Shown: positions 14,152 through 23,390 of the stretch, one piece after another
Numbering within the stretch: position 1 is the first letter of the stretch
How the letters are laid out: every line of letters begins with the position of its first letter
Source: Alphaproteobacteria bacterium
Lineage (GTDB): Bacteria > Pseudomonadota > Alphaproteobacteria > SHVZ01
Direction: 5' to 3'
DNA: 38,473 nt
Assembly (NCBI GenBank): GCA_016869375.1
Contig: VGEH01000027.1
Span: 1 to 38,473, forward strand
Position numbers and translations under genes: made by a program
The notes under the pieces: generated by a model
Databases searched by the model: none
Told to the model about the DNA's origin: nothing
The model's input: the letters and a program-made list of their open reading frames with translations, nothing else

Positions 14152-15348
14152 CTAGCTTCGCTGGATCACGATCTGGCGAACGTCGATCGAGCCGGCGCGG
14201 AAGCCGCCTTCGCAATAGGCGAGGTAGTATTGCCACATGCGTTTGAACCGCTCGTCGAAGCCGAGGTTGCGAATCTCCGGCCATGCCTCGACGAAACGCT
14301 GGCGCCAGAGGTGGAGCGTCCGCGCATAGTCCTGGCCGAAACCGTGATCGCCGACCCACTCCATGCTGGCGCCCGAGGCGAGCGAGCGGAGATGCGTCAA
14401 AGTCGGCAGCATGCCGCCGGGGAAGATGTAGCGCTGGATGAAGTCGGGACGATCGCGATAGGCCTCGAAGCGCTCCTCGGCGATGGTGATGATCTGCATG
14501 GCCGCGACCCCGCCCTGGGTCAGCCGCTCGCGCACGCGCTCGAAGAACACCGGCCAGTAGCGCTCGCCCACCGCCTCGAACATCTCGATCGAAGCGATGC
14601 GGTCGAACAGCCCCTTGGTGTCGCGATAGTCCTCGAGCCTGATGTCGATGCGATCGGAAAGGCCCGCCTCGGCGGCACGCTTCATCGCGAAATCGCGTTG
14701 GCGCTCGGAGAGAGTCAGGCCGGTGACGCGGCAGCCCTGCTCTCCCGCCGCCGTGACGGCGAAGCCGCCCCAGCCGCAGCCGATCTCCAGCACCGACTGG
14801 CCCGACTGGAGCCCCAGCAGCGAGGCGAGCCGGCGATACTTGGCGCGCTGGGCGTCCTCGAGCGTCGCATCTTCGCGCTCGAACAGCGCCGAGGAGTAGG
14901 TCATCGTCGGGTCGAGCCAGAGCCGATAGAACTCGTTCCCGAGGTCGTAGTGGTAGGCGATGTTGCGCCGGCTGCCGAAGCGCGTGTTGGTGCGCACGGC
15001 ATGCAGCGCCCGGCGGATCAGGCCGCCCCAGATCGTTTCCTGAAGATGCTTGTCGATCGCATCCGCGTTGCGGGCCGCATACTCGACGACGGCCGCCGGG
15101 TCCGGGCTTTCCCAGTCGCCGTCCATGAAGGCCTCGGCGAAGGCGACATCGCCGCCGACCAGAAGACGGCGGACGACGCTCTCGTCGCGCAGCGCCAGCT
15201 CAGCGGAGGGGCCGGGGATATCGCCCTGGAAGCTGTGGCGCTCGCCGCCCGGCAGAACGATATCGATGCGGCCGATGCCGGCGCGTTCAAGCACATAGAG
15301 TAGGGCCCTGGTCCAATGACTGCGGGCCGCGATGGTGCTGCCGGTCAT
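14152..15348 (-). CDS. Cyclopropane-fatty-acyl-phospholipid synthase family methyltransferase
   Basis: The 398-residue SAM-dependent enzyme acts on unsaturated acyl chains of membrane phospholipids. The CFA signatures are clear: NIAYHYDLGNEFYRLWLDP (residues about 129-147), the SAM loop VLEIGCGWGGFA (186-197) and IEMFEAVGERYWPVFF. ATG 15348 follows a GGGGGAAA ribosome-binding site; the ORF-track extension is rejected. It may make cyclopropane fatty acids, or it may be the methylating enzyme of the furan fatty acid route described in Rhodobacter, given its FAD-oxidoreductase and DUF1365 neighbours. The sequence does not decide between these. Confidence 0.9.
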   Translation of the reverse strand: MTGSTIAARSHWTRALLYVLERAGIGRIDIVLPGGERHSFQGDIPGPSAELALRDESVVRRLLVGGDVAFAEAFMDGDWESPDPAAVVEYAARNADAIDKHLQETIWGGLIRRALHAVRTNTRFGSRRNIAYHYDLGNEFYRLWLDPTMTYSSALFEREDATLEDAQRAKYRRLASLLGLQSGQSVLEIGCGWGGFAVTAAGEQGCRVTGLTLSERQRDFAMKRAAEAGLSDRIDIRLEDYRDTKGLFDRIASIEMFEAVGERYWPVFFERVRERLTQGGVAAMQIITIAEERFEAYRDRPDFIQRYIFPGGMLPTLTHLRSLASGASMEWVGDHGFGQDYARTLHLWRQRFVEAWPEIRNLGFDERFKRMWQYYLAYCEGGFRAGSIDVRQIVIQRS

Positions 15349-15397
15349 CGTTTCCCCCGTCTTTCCAGCCGGCTCGTTCGTCGGCCGGCGGCGTATT

Positions 15398-16210
15398 TCA
15401 ATCCGAAGCTGCCGTTCTGGCAACCGGGTTGAGAGGCAGCGGGTCCGGCACCGAGACATCTACGGGCGGTGGCGCCGGCCGGCTCTGCAGCGGCGCGCCC
15501 TTGATCCAGAGCCGGAGCGCCTCCCAATGGATGCCGCCGATCACCTTGAGCGCCATCAACGGATGGGAGGCCAGCGCGCGGGCGAGCGCACCGTCGCTCA
15601 AGGGCAAGCGCCGGGCCGTCTGGGTCGCGACCAGCAGCTCGCCCTCGTCGTCGTGCTCCTGAATGGCAAGCGAGAACTCCCCACCCGGCGGTTTGAGAAG
15701 AAAGCGGTAGCCCGCCTGCATCGGAACGAAAGGCGAGACGTAGAAGGCCTTGGCGCAGCTCTGGCGGATGAGCCCGCGCGCGGCTTCCTCGCGATCGACC
15801 GCGATCAGATAGGCGTGGCGTTCGCCAAAGGTGTTGCGGACCGCATAGATCACCGCGCCCAGGCTGTCATCGGCGCGCCGGCAGAAATAGAGGATCAGCG
15901 GATTGAAAGCATAGCCCAGGATGCGCGGGAAACAGAGAAGCTCGATCCTTGCCGAGGCGTCGGCAAGCCCGGCGCGGTCGAGTGCCGCCTCGACCCAGGC
16001 GCGCGGGCTCGATCCGTCGGCGGCGCCATGGTCGCGATCGTGGAAGGAGAGAAGCGCTGAGCGGTTGTGACCGAACAGGCGGAGCCAGCGGTCCAGCTTC
16101 GGCAGCTCGTCGAGGTCGAGCAGCAGCGAGAAGGTGCGATAGACGAAGCGGTGCCGCTTCGGCCGCAGCCGGTGATGCATGACCTCGCCGATATAGAGGG
16201 CGGAGCGCAT
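15398..16210 (-). CDS. DUF1365 family protein
   Basis: The 270-residue protein begins MRSALYIGEVMHHRLRPKRH and contains FCRRADDSLGAVIYAVRNTFGERHAY and AFYVSPFVPMQAGYRF, all typical of DUF1365. The biochemical role is unknown, but the family is almost always next to a CFA-type synthase and an FAD oxidoreductase, which implies a role in fatty-acyl modification. The ATG at 16210 is two bases after the stop of the upstream oxidoreductase. A TTG start at 16216 is also possible. The C-terminus ends in a Pro-rich tail. Confidence 0.85.
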   Translation of the reverse strand: MRSALYIGEVMHHRLRPKRHRFVYRTFSLLLDLDELPKLDRWLRLFGHNRSALLSFHDRDHGAADGSSPRAWVEAALDRAGLADASARIELLCFPRILGYAFNPLILYFCRRADDSLGAVIYAVRNTFGERHAYLIAVDREEAARGLIRQSCAKAFYVSPFVPMQAGYRFLLKPPGGEFSLAIQEHDDEGELLVATQTARRLPLSDGALARALASHPLMALKVIGGIHWEALRLWIKGAPLQSRPAPPPVDVSVPDPLPLNPVARTAASD

Positions 16211-16212
16211 GG

Positions 16213-17493
16213 TCAATCCGCGGCCATCGGCCGCGGCTCGGCGAAGGAGGCAAGCACGCCCTCGGCCGCGGCGAGGCCGGAGGAGAGCGCGTCCTCATGG
16301 AAGCCATGGCCGCAATAGCTGCCGCAGAACCAGGTGCGGCGCGTTCCCTGAATGGCGGGAAGCTCGGCCTGCGCCGCGAGCGCGTGGCGATCGAATACCG
16401 GGTGCTCGTAGGCGAGCTCGCGATGGATCAGCCCCTGACGCGGCGGCCGCGTCGGGTTCAGCGTCAGGAAGATCGGCAGGGAGGTGTCGAGGCGCTGCAG
16501 CCGGTTCATCCAATAGGTGACGAAGACGCGACGCTCGCCCGACTGCCCGCGGTCGCCGAGATAGTTCCAGCTCGACCAGACACGCTGGCGCCGCGGCATC
16601 AGGTCGGCGTCGGAATGGAGGTAGCCGATATTCTCCTGAGTCCCGAAGGCGCCGAGGACGCGGCGCTCGTCGTCGCCGGCGTCGGCGAGAAGCCGCAGCG
16701 CCTGGTCGCCATGGGTGGCGACGATCACGGCATCGAAGCGCAGGCTGCCGGCATCGGTCGCGACGCTGACGCCCGTGGCATCGCGACGGATGGAGCGCAC
16801 CGGCGTCTCGGAGCGGATGCGATCGGCGAAAGGTCCGATCAATCGACGCACATATTCGCGGCTGCCGCCCTCGACCGTGCGCCAGGCCGGCCGGGCGTCA
16901 TAGGTGAGCAGGCCGTGATTGTGGAAGAAGCGGAGGAAGGTGATCAGCGGGAAGTCGAGCATCACCGCGGTCGGGCACGACCAGATCGCTGCCGCCATCG
17001 GCAGCAGGTGATCCTCGATGAAGGCGCGGCCGAAGCCGGCGCGCGCGAGCCAGTCGCCCAATGTCGGCTCCGCGCCTTCGGCTCCGGCGAGCACGCGCGG
17101 CGCGGTGCGGAAGAATCGGAGGATGTCGAGCAGGAGGCCGAGGAAGCGCGGCCGGAGCAGGTTGCGGCGCTGGCCGAAGATCGCGTTGTAGCGCTCGGTG
17201 CCGTATTCGAGCCAACCATTGTCGAGGCTGACGCCGAAGGACATGTCCGAGGGCTTGGTCGGGACCTTCAGATCGGAGAAGAGCCGCGTCAGGTTCGGGT
17301 AGTTCTTCTCGTTGTAGACGATGAAGCCGGTATCGACCGGGATCGTGTGCGGTCCCCAGCAGACATCGACGGTGTGGCTGTGCCCGCCGATCCACGTGTC
17401 CTTCTCGAACACGGTGATGTCGGCATGGGGTGCGAGACGCGCGGCGGCTCCGAGGCCAGCCACTCCGGAGCCGATTACCGCGACCCTTCTCAT
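16213..17493 (-). CDS. FAD-dependent oxidoreductase (COG2907 type)
   Basis: The 426-residue flavoprotein has an N-terminal dinucleotide-binding motif (VAVIGSGVAGLGAAARLA), then FEKDTWIGGHSHTV and DTGFIVYNEKNYPNL, which place it in the COG2907 amine-oxidase-like group. This group sits beside DUF1365 and CFA synthases. In Rhodobacter an operon with such a flavoprotein is involved in desaturating or oxidising the methylated acyl chain during furan fatty acid formation; the equivalence here is inferred. The start codon overlaps the photolyase stop by four bases (ATGA, 17490-17493), indicating translational coupling. Confidence 0.85.
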   Translation of the reverse strand: MRRVAVIGSGVAGLGAAARLAPHADITVFEKDTWIGGHSHTVDVCWGPHTIPVDTGFIVYNEKNYPNLTRLFSDLKVPTKPSDMSFGVSLDNGWLEYGTERYNAIFGQRRNLLRPRFLGLLLDILRFFRTAPRVLAGAEGAEPTLGDWLARAGFGRAFIEDHLLPMAAAIWSCPTAVMLDFPLITFLRFFHNHGLLTYDARPAWRTVEGGSREYVRRLIGPFADRIRSETPVRSIRRDATGVSVATDAGSLRFDAVIVATHGDQALRLLADAGDDERRVLGAFGTQENIGYLHSDADLMPRRQRVWSSWNYLGDRGQSGERRVFVTYWMNRLQRLDTSLPIFLTLNPTRPPRQGLIHRELAYEHPVFDRHALAAQAELPAIQGTRRTWFCGSYCGHGFHEDALSSGLAAAEGVLASFAEPRPMAAD

Positions 17494-18884
17494 GCCGCCT
17501 TCACCTTCAGCTCGTGGAAGGCGGCGAGCGCACGGGCGCGCGCCGCGGCGTGATCGACGATGGGCCGCGGATATGTATCACCGAGACGGATTCCAGCCTT
17601 GTCGAGCACCGCATCGGAGGCCTGCCAGGGCTTGTGCAGCACAGCGTCAGGCAGAGCCGCGATCTCGGGCACCCAATGCCGGACATAGGCGCCGGCGGCA
17701 TCGAACTTCTCGCCCTGGAGCACCGGGTTGAAGATGCGGAAGTAGGGTGCCGCATCGGCGCCGCAGCCGGCGACCCACTGCCAGTTTGCGGCATTGTTGG
17801 CGAGGTCGGCATCGACCAGCGTGTCCCAGAACCAGGCTTCGCCTTGCTGCCACGGCAGAAGCAGGTGCTTCACCAGGAAGGACGCCACGATCATCCGCAC
17901 GCGGTTGTGCATCCAGCCGGTGTGCCAGAGCTGGCGCATGCCGGCATCGACGATCGGATAGCCGGTCTGGCCGCGCTGCCAGGCACGGAGCTGAGCCGCA
18001 TCGCGCCGCCAGGGAAAATCGGCGAAGGCGTCGCGCAGCGGCTGCTCGGGCAAGCTCGGCGTCCGGTGCAACAGGTGGATTGAGAACTCGCGCCAGGCGA
18101 GCTCGCGCAGGAAGGCGTCGGCCTCGGGCACGCGGGCGCGGATCGAGTGCCAGACCTGGCGCGGACTCACCTCGCCGAAATGAAGGTGCGGCGAGAGGCG
18201 CGAGGTGCCCTCCTCGCCCGGGAAGTCACGCGCGCGTCCGTAGGCGGCCGCGATCTCGCAGAAGGTATCGATCCGTTCGGCAGCGCCCGCCTCGCCCGGC
18301 GTCCAGGTGTCGCGCAGGCCCGTGGCCCAGTCGGGCGCGCTGGGCTGAAGCTTCCAGTCGGCGAGCGTCTGGCTCGAGACCGCCGCAGCCGCCGCTTCCA
18401 ACCGAGAGGGCGGCGGCAGCGGCCGCGGTGGTTCGCCCCATTCCTGAATCGTGCGCCAGAACGGCGAGAAGACCTGGTAGGGACGCGCGAGATGCCACGG
18501 CTCGACGAGGCAGGACGCGTTGTAGCTGTCGACCGAGAGGCCCCGCGTCTTCAGCGACGCCTTGATCTCGGTGCCGCGCTCCACGGCCGCGGGCTCGTAG
18601 AGGCGATTCCAGACGACGCGCGTGATGCCGGCTTCGGCGACGAGGTCTTCGAGGACCTGCAGCGACGGCCCGCGGCGAAGCACCAGAGGCGCGCCTAGTC
18701 TGGCGAGGTCGCGGCCGAGGCTCGCCAGGCTCTCATGCAACCACCAGCGGCTGGCGGCGCCGGGCGACCAGGGAAGCGTGTCGTCGAGGATGAAGACGGG
18801 AAGAACGGGGCCGTGGGCGGCGGCCGTCAGCGCCGGGTTGTCGGTCAGCCGGAGATCCTGGCGGAACCAGATGAGGGTGGTCAC
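17490..18884 (-). CDS. phr: Deoxyribodipyrimidine photolyase (class I CPD photolyase)
   Basis: This 464-residue flavoenzyme repairs UV-induced pyrimidine dimers with blue light. The N-terminal Rossmann domain starts TTLIWFRQDLRLTDNPAL. The C-terminal FAD-binding domain shows GTSRLSPHLHFGEVSPRQVW, TGYPIVDAGMRQLWHTGWMHNR and DADLANNAANWQWVAGCG, all hallmark photolyase motifs. The start is GTG at 18884; no clear Shine-Dalgarno is visible. It is the first gene of a five-gene operon for membrane lipid modification. A sigma-E-like promoter lies 22-57 bases upstream. Combining light-damage repair with acyl-chain modification fits a photo-oxidative stress response. Confidence 0.92.
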   Translation of the reverse strand: MTTLIWFRQDLRLTDNPALTAAAHGPVLPVFILDDTLPWSPGAASRWWLHESLASLGRDLARLGAPLVLRRGPSLQVLEDLVAEAGITRVVWNRLYEPAAVERGTEIKASLKTRGLSVDSYNASCLVEPWHLARPYQVFSPFWRTIQEWGEPPRPLPPPSRLEAAAAAVSSQTLADWKLQPSAPDWATGLRDTWTPGEAGAAERIDTFCEIAAAYGRARDFPGEEGTSRLSPHLHFGEVSPRQVWHSIRARVPEADAFLRELAWREFSIHLLHRTPSLPEQPLRDAFADFPWRRDAAQLRAWQRGQTGYPIVDAGMRQLWHTGWMHNRVRMIVASFLVKHLLLPWQQGEAWFWDTLVDADLANNAANWQWVAGCGADAAPYFRIFNPVLQGEKFDAAGAYVRHWVPEIAALPDAVLHKPWQASDAVLDKAGIRLGDTYPRPIVDHAAARARALAAFHELKVKAA

Positions 18885-18912
18885 GGGCGGCGCGCGGAAT
18901 TCGGCATGGGGT

Positions 18913-18941
18913 CAATACGCACCCCGGTACTGAGCGGATCA
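18913..18941 (-). promoter_or_regulatory. Candidate ECF (sigma-E/ChrR, ECF11-like) promoter of the photolyase operon
   Basis: On the minus strand TGATCC (18936-18941) is followed after 17 bases by GTATTG (18913-18918). TGATCC is the -35 of the Rhodobacter sigma-E that answers singlet oxygen. The -10 part fits that consensus only partly. The -35 overlaps the TGA stop of pdeM. The start would be near 18906, giving a leader of about 20 bases. Confidence 0.5.
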
Positions 18942-19601
18942 CCCCAGCGGGACACGAACCACCCGGGAAACGCCCAGGACATGGGCCGCCAGGCCGCGGC
19001 CGAAAAGCCGGCGCAGCGCCGGATCGCGGGCGTCCAGGCCGCCGGTGAAGGCGCCGAAGGCCGGCAGCACCAGCCTCGTGCCGTCGGAGAGGAAGCAGCG
19101 TCCGGTCACCATGCGGCCGCGCACCGCGACCGACAGCTTGGGGTGGTAGTGGCCGCTGACCTCGCCGACGTTGCGCTTTCGCTCAGCCTGGTGGCGGAAG
19201 ACCAGCGGGCCGATGACGATCTCCTCGGCGACGCGCCCGCCCCATAGCGCGGCGGGCGCCGGATCGTGGTTGCCCTCTATCCAGACCCAGTCGCAGGCAT
19301 CCGTCAGACGCCTCAGGCGCCGGCCATCCTCCTCGTCGAAGCGGCTCTCGGCGCTGCGGTCATGGAAGCTGTCGCCGAGCGCGATCACCTGGGCCGGGTT
19401 GAGCCGCTCGCGGAGCTGCTCCAGGCGGGCCAGAGTCTCCCTGCTGTCATAGGGCGGGAGGCCGAGCGCCGAACCTTTCTCGAAATGTAGATCGGCCACC
19501 ACCATCACGCGCCGCTCCGGCCACCAGAGAGCGCCGGCATGGTCGGCAACCAGATCGGCGCCGTTGACGGTGAGCGGGGACATCGTCTGAACGGTTCGCA
19601 T
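18939..19601 (-). CDS. pdeM: PdeM: ligase-associated DNA damage response endonuclease (metallophosphatase fold)
   Basis: This 220-residue calcineurin-like phosphoesterase shows the metal motifs in order: VVADLHFEKG, ALGDSFHD, IEGNHD and VSGHYHPK. It fits the PdeM family, found in bacterial DNA-repair clusters with an Lhr-type helicase, an exonuclease and an ATP-dependent DNA ligase. The helicase is present in this window at 20955-23390, but a D-amino-acid dehydrogenase on the opposite strand lies between, and ligase and exonuclease are absent. Start may be ATG 19601 or the ATG six codons later. Divergent from the dehydrogenase gene. Confidence 0.85.
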   Translation of the reverse strand: MRTVQTMSPLTVNGADLVADHAGALWWPERRVMVVADLHFEKGSALGLPPYDSRETLARLEQLRERLNPAQVIALGDSFHDRSAESRFDEEDGRRLRRLTDACDWVWIEGNHDPAPAALWGGRVAEEIVIGPLVFRHQAERKRNVGEVSGHYHPKLSVAVRGRMVTGRCFLSDGTRLVLPAFGAFTGGLDARDPALRRLFGRGLAAHVLGVSRVVRVPLG

Positions 19602-19701
19602 GATTCGCCCGGATTGGGAAGACGGACCGGCCCATCTGCTTTCGGCTTGTCAGGTTCGGCAGCGGCTCCTCATGCTGCCTCTGATCGCGAAGGGGGAGCG
19701 G

Positions 19702-20958
19702 ATGCGCGTTGCGGTATTGGGCGGTGGCATCGTCGGCACCGCGGCGGCCTGGTATCTGGCGGAAGCCGGGGCCGAGGTCACGGTCGTCGAGCGCAACGAA
19801 AAGGCCGCCGCCGAATGCAGCTTCGCCCCGACTGGCCAGCTGGCACCCGGCCATTGCGGCGCTTGGGCAAGCCCGCGGGCGCCGAAGATCCTGCTGAATT
19901 CGCTCCTCAACCATGACGCGGCACTGCGCCTGCTCCCGCATGCGCTGCCGGGGATGATCCGCTGGGGCATCGCCTTCCTGCGCGAATGCACGGCGGAGCG
20001 ATACAGGCGCAACAGCCTGATCAAGCTGAAGCTCTGCCTCGACTCGACGGCCGAGACGCGCGCGCTGCGCGACCGGCTCGGCATCGCCTACAGCCACAAC
20101 GACCATGGCGCGCTGTTCCTGCATCGCGACCGCGCGCGCTTCGAGAAGGAGGCGAAGGACGCCGATGCGCTGACGCCTTACGGGCTCAAGCTCGAAGTGC
20201 TCGATGCCGACGGCGCGGCCCGGATCGATCCGGGCCTGGGGCCGGTCAAGGACAAGCTGGTCGGCGCGCTCTACTCGCCGGTCGACGGCAGCGGCGACTG
20301 CTCGGCCTTCGCGCGTGCGCTCGCCGGCCACGCCGCCGCACGCGGCGTCACGTTCCGTTATGGAAGCGCTATCGAGCGTATCGAGGAGGATGGCGACCGT
20401 ATCGCGCGCGTCGTCACCTCGACCGGTTCGGTCGAAGCCGATGCCTTCGTGCTGGCCTTAGGCGCCGAGAGCCCCAAGCTGATGAAGCCCTTGGGCGTCC
20501 ATCTGCCGATCTATCCGGTGAAGGGCTACAGCCTGACGCTGCCGGTGAAGCCCGGCGGCGCGGCGCCGCGCATGGCGATGGTTGATGAGCAGAACCTCGT
20601 CGGCATCGCCAGGCTCGGCGATCGCGTGCGCTTCGCCGGCAAGGCGGTCTTCACCGGCTACGATACGCGCATCATCCCGAAGATGTTCGGCGGCATGAAG
20701 CATGTCGCGCGCGACCTGTTTCCGGACGGCGTCGATGAATCGCAGCCCTCCTACTGGGCCTGCCTCCGACCCATGACGCCGGACGGCCCGCCGATCATGG
20801 GCACCGGAAAACACAAGAACCTCTGGTTCAATACCGGCCACGGTCATGTCGGCTGGACGCTAGCCTGCGGCGCCGGCCGCGCCACCGCTGCGATGATCTT
20901 CGGGAAGGATCCTGGCATCGACATGGAGGGGCTGACGCTGGAGGGAAGAGAGCTCTAA
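19702..20958 (+). CDS. D-amino-acid dehydrogenase small subunit-like FAD oxidoreductase (DadA family)
   Basis: The 418-residue DAO-fold flavoprotein has the N-terminal FAD motif VAVLGGGIVGTAAAWYLAEAG and acidic VVERN at the end of strand two. Later segments include GALYSPVDGSGDC, VYPVKGYSLT-like IYPVKGYSLTLP, CLRPMTPDGPPIMG and FNTGHGHVGWTLACG, all DadA-like. It should deaminate D-amino acids to 2-oxo acids, passing electrons to the respiratory chain. ATG 19702 follows AGGGGGAG. Its stop overlaps the stop of the convergent helicase. It has no alanine racemase neighbour, so exact substrate is open. Confidence 0.88.
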   Translation: MRVAVLGGGIVGTAAAWYLAEAGAEVTVVERNEKAAAECSFAPTGQLAPGHCGAWASPRAPKILLNSLLNHDAALRLLPHALPGMIRWGIAFLRECTAERYRRNSLIKLKLCLDSTAETRALRDRLGIAYSHNDHGALFLHRDRARFEKEAKDADALTPYGLKLEVLDADGAARIDPGLGPVKDKLVGALYSPVDGSGDCSAFARALAGHAAARGVTFRYGSAIERIEEDGDRIARVVTSTGSVEADAFVLALGAESPKLMKPLGVHLPIYPVKGYSLTLPVKPGGAAPRMAMVDEQNLVGIARLGDRVRFAGKAVFTGYDTRIIPKMFGGMKHVARDLFPDGVDESQPSYWACLRPMTPDGPPIMGTGKHKNLWFNTGHGHVGWTLACGAGRATAAMIFGKDPGIDMEGLTLEGREL

Positions 20959-23390
20959 AGCGGTAGCTTTCCCTGCGGGCGCGGATCCATGACCTCGGCG
21001 ATCAGGGCTTCCGCCGCCTCGTCCCAGAGATCGTCGATGCCGGCGCCGTCGACGCGTTCCTTGCCGATGTCGAGCATTGCCGGCACCGCCAGCGGCGAGA
21101 CGCGATCCAGGCGGCGATGGCGGATCTTGCCTTCGACACGCACGAGGAAATCGGCGAGGCGCTTCACATCGAGCAATCCCGTCGCGGCGTCGGCGCGGGT
21201 GGCGCGCAGCAGGATGTGCTGCGGGTCGTGGCGGCGGAGCACGTCGTAGACGAGATCGGTGTTCACCGTCACCTGCCGCCCCGATTTCTCCTTGCCCGGG
21301 AAACGGCGCTCGACCAGGCCCGCGATCACCGCGACGTTGCGGAAGGTGCGCTTCATCAGGCTGGACTCGGCGAGCCAGGATTCGAGGTCGTCGCCGAGCA
21401 TGTCCTTGTCGAGGAGCGCGTCCATGTCCTGGACTTCCTTGAGGCTCCAGACCGCGAGCACGTAGTCGGTGGCGACGAAGCCGAGCGGCTTCAGGCCGAG
21501 GCGCTCCATCCGCCGCGTCAGCAGCATGCCGAGCGTCTGGTGCGCGTTGCGGCCTTCGAAAGCGTAGAGGCAGAAGAACTCCTTCTCGCCGCGCGGGAAG
21601 GATTCGACCAGCAGCTCGCCGCGCCTGGGCAAGACCGAGCGCCAGCGCTGCAGATCGAGCCAGTCCTCGACCGCCTTCGGCAGGGTCGGCCAGATGCTGG
21701 AATCCTCCAGCATGGCACGCACGCGTTCGGCCAGATGCGTGGTCAGCGGCAAGCGGCCGCCTTCATAGGCCGGCACCATCGGCTCGCCGCCCGAGGCCGG
21801 CGTCACCTCGGCCCAGGTCTCGCGGAGGCCTTCGAAGGTGAGCAGCCTTCCACCGAAGATGAAGGTGTCGCCGGGCGTCAGCGTGTTGATGAAATATTCC
21901 TCGACCTCGCCCAGCACCGGGCCGCGGCGCAGCTTCACCTTGATCGTCACCGCCTCGACGATGGTGCCGATGTTCATGCGATAGCGCTTGGCGAGCGTCG
22001 GGTTGCCGATACGCCAGCGTCCGTCCGGCATCTTCCGCAGCCGCTTGTAGCGCTCATAGGCTTTCAGCGCGTAGCCACCGGTCGAGACGAAGTCGAGCAC
22101 GGCATCGAAATCCTCACGAGAGAGGGTCCGGTAGGGCGCGGCGCCGGTCACCTCGCGATAGACCTCGTCGGGCGCGAAGGGCTGCGAGCAGGCGAGCCCG
22201 ACGAGATGCTGCGCCAGGACATCCAAACCGCCGGTCTTGGGCGGGTCGCCGTCGAGCTCGCCGTTCATCACCGCATCGATCGCCGCCTGGCATTCGAGCG
22301 CCTCGAAGCGGTTGCCGGGCACCAGCAGCGCGCGGCTCGGCTCGTCGAGGCGGTGATTGGCGCGGCCGATGCGCTGGATCAGGCGCAAGGCGCCCTTCGG
22401 CGCCCCCATCTGGATCACGAGATCGACGCCGCCCCAGTCGATGCCGAGATCGAGCGAGGATGTCGCCACCACGGCCTTTAGCGCGCCTCTGGCCATTGCC
22501 GCCTCGACCTTGCGCCGCTGCTCGGGCTCGAGGCTGCCGTGATGGATGCCGATGGCGAGGTTGTCGTTGTTCATGCGCCAGAGGCCCTGGAAGGCGATCT
22601 CGGCCTGAGCGCGCGTGTTGACGAAGACGATGGTCGTCGTGTGCTTTTTGATCTGCTCGTAGATCTCCGGGATGGCGTGATGCGCCATGTGCCCGGTCCA
22701 TGGCGTCTCCTCCTTGGTGCGGAGGATGCCGATCTCCGGCTTGGCGCCGCCCTTGAGCACGACACGGCGCACGCGTGGATCGTCGGGCTTGGCCTCGGTC
22801 GAGAGAAAGGCCGAGAGCGCATCGGGAAAGGCGACGGTCGCCGAGAGTCCGATGCGGCGAGCCTCCGGCGCCAGCTTTGCGACGCGCGCGAGACCGAGCG
22901 CCAGCAGGTCGCCGCGTTTCGAGCCGGTGACCGCATGCAGCTCGTCGACGATGACGCACTTCAGATGCCGGAAGATCTCCGGCGCATCGGCGTAGGAGAT
23001 CAGGAGGGCCAGCGACTCCGGCGTCGTCAGCAGCATATGCGGCGGCGTCTTCCGCTGGCGCTGGCGCTTGGAGTGCGGTGTGTCGCCGGTGCGCGTCTCG
23101 GCCGAGATCGGCAGCGCCATCTCGGCGATCGGCTCCAGCAGGTTCCGGTGCACGTCGACCGCCAGCGCCTTCAGCGGGCTGACGTAGAGCGTGTCGAGGC
23201 GCGGCTTGGGGTCGGCAGCGAGGCGCACGAGGCTCGGCAGGAACCCGGCCAGCGTCTTGCCGGCGCCGGTCGGGGCGATCAGCAGGACCGACTCGCCGGC
23301 CCGGTCGGCGTCGATGAGCGCAAGCTGATGCGCGCGCGGTTGCCAGCCGCGCGACGCAAACCAGCCGGAAAACGGCTCCGGCAGCGACAT
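20955..23390 (-). CDS. Lhr-type DEXH helicase, ligase-associated DNA damage response
   Basis: The 811-residue SF2 helicase has motif I APTGAGKT (39-46), motif II DELH (149-152), motif III GLSAT (181-185) and motif VI QRIGRANH (339-346). A long Lhr-specific C-terminal region (about 430-811) follows. This length and layout match the bacterial helicase associated with ligase/PdeM repair clusters rather than the much longer classic Lhr. It probably unwinds or translocates 3'-5' on damaged DNA. The ATG at 23390 lacks a well-placed Shine-Dalgarno but overlaps the stop of a possible 17-codon leader ORF (TGATG). Confidence 0.9.
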   Translation of the reverse strand: MSLPEPFSGWFASRGWQPRAHQLALIDADRAGESVLLIAPTGAGKTLAGFLPSLVRLAADPKPRLDTLYVSPLKALAVDVHRNLLEPIAEMALPISAETRTGDTPHSKRQRQRKTPPHMLLTTPESLALLISYADAPEIFRHLKCVIVDELHAVTGSKRGDLLALGLARVAKLAPEARRIGLSATVAFPDALSAFLSTEAKPDDPRVRRVVLKGGAKPEIGILRTKEETPWTGHMAHHAIPEIYEQIKKHTTTIVFVNTRAQAEIAFQGLWRMNNDNLAIGIHHGSLEPEQRRKVEAAMARGALKAVVATSSLDLGIDWGGVDLVIQMGAPKGALRLIQRIGRANHRLDEPSRALLVPGNRFEALECQAAIDAVMNGELDGDPPKTGGLDVLAQHLVGLACSQPFAPDEVYREVTGAAPYRTLSREDFDAVLDFVSTGGYALKAYERYKRLRKMPDGRWRIGNPTLAKRYRMNIGTIVEAVTIKVKLRRGPVLGEVEEYFINTLTPGDTFIFGGRLLTFEGLRETWAEVTPASGGEPMVPAYEGGRLPLTTHLAERVRAMLEDSSIWPTLPKAVEDWLDLQRWRSVLPRRGELLVESFPRGEKEFFCLYAFEGRNAHQTLGMLLTRRMERLGLKPLGFVATDYVLAVWSLKEVQDMDALLDKDMLGDDLESWLAESSLMKRTFRNVAVIAGLVERRFPGKEKSGRQVTVNTDLVYDVLRRHDPQHILLRATRADAATGLLDVKRLADFLVRVEGKIRHRRLDRVSPLAVPAMLDIGKERVDGAGIDDLWDEAAEALIAEVMDPRPQGKLPL

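Noticed and set aside
16297-17553. 418-residue plus-strand ORF
   Set aside because: Antisense shadow of the FAD oxidoreductase.
21117-22481. 454-residue plus-strand ORF
   Set aside because: Antisense shadow of the helicase, His/Arg/Asp/Ala-rich, no motif.
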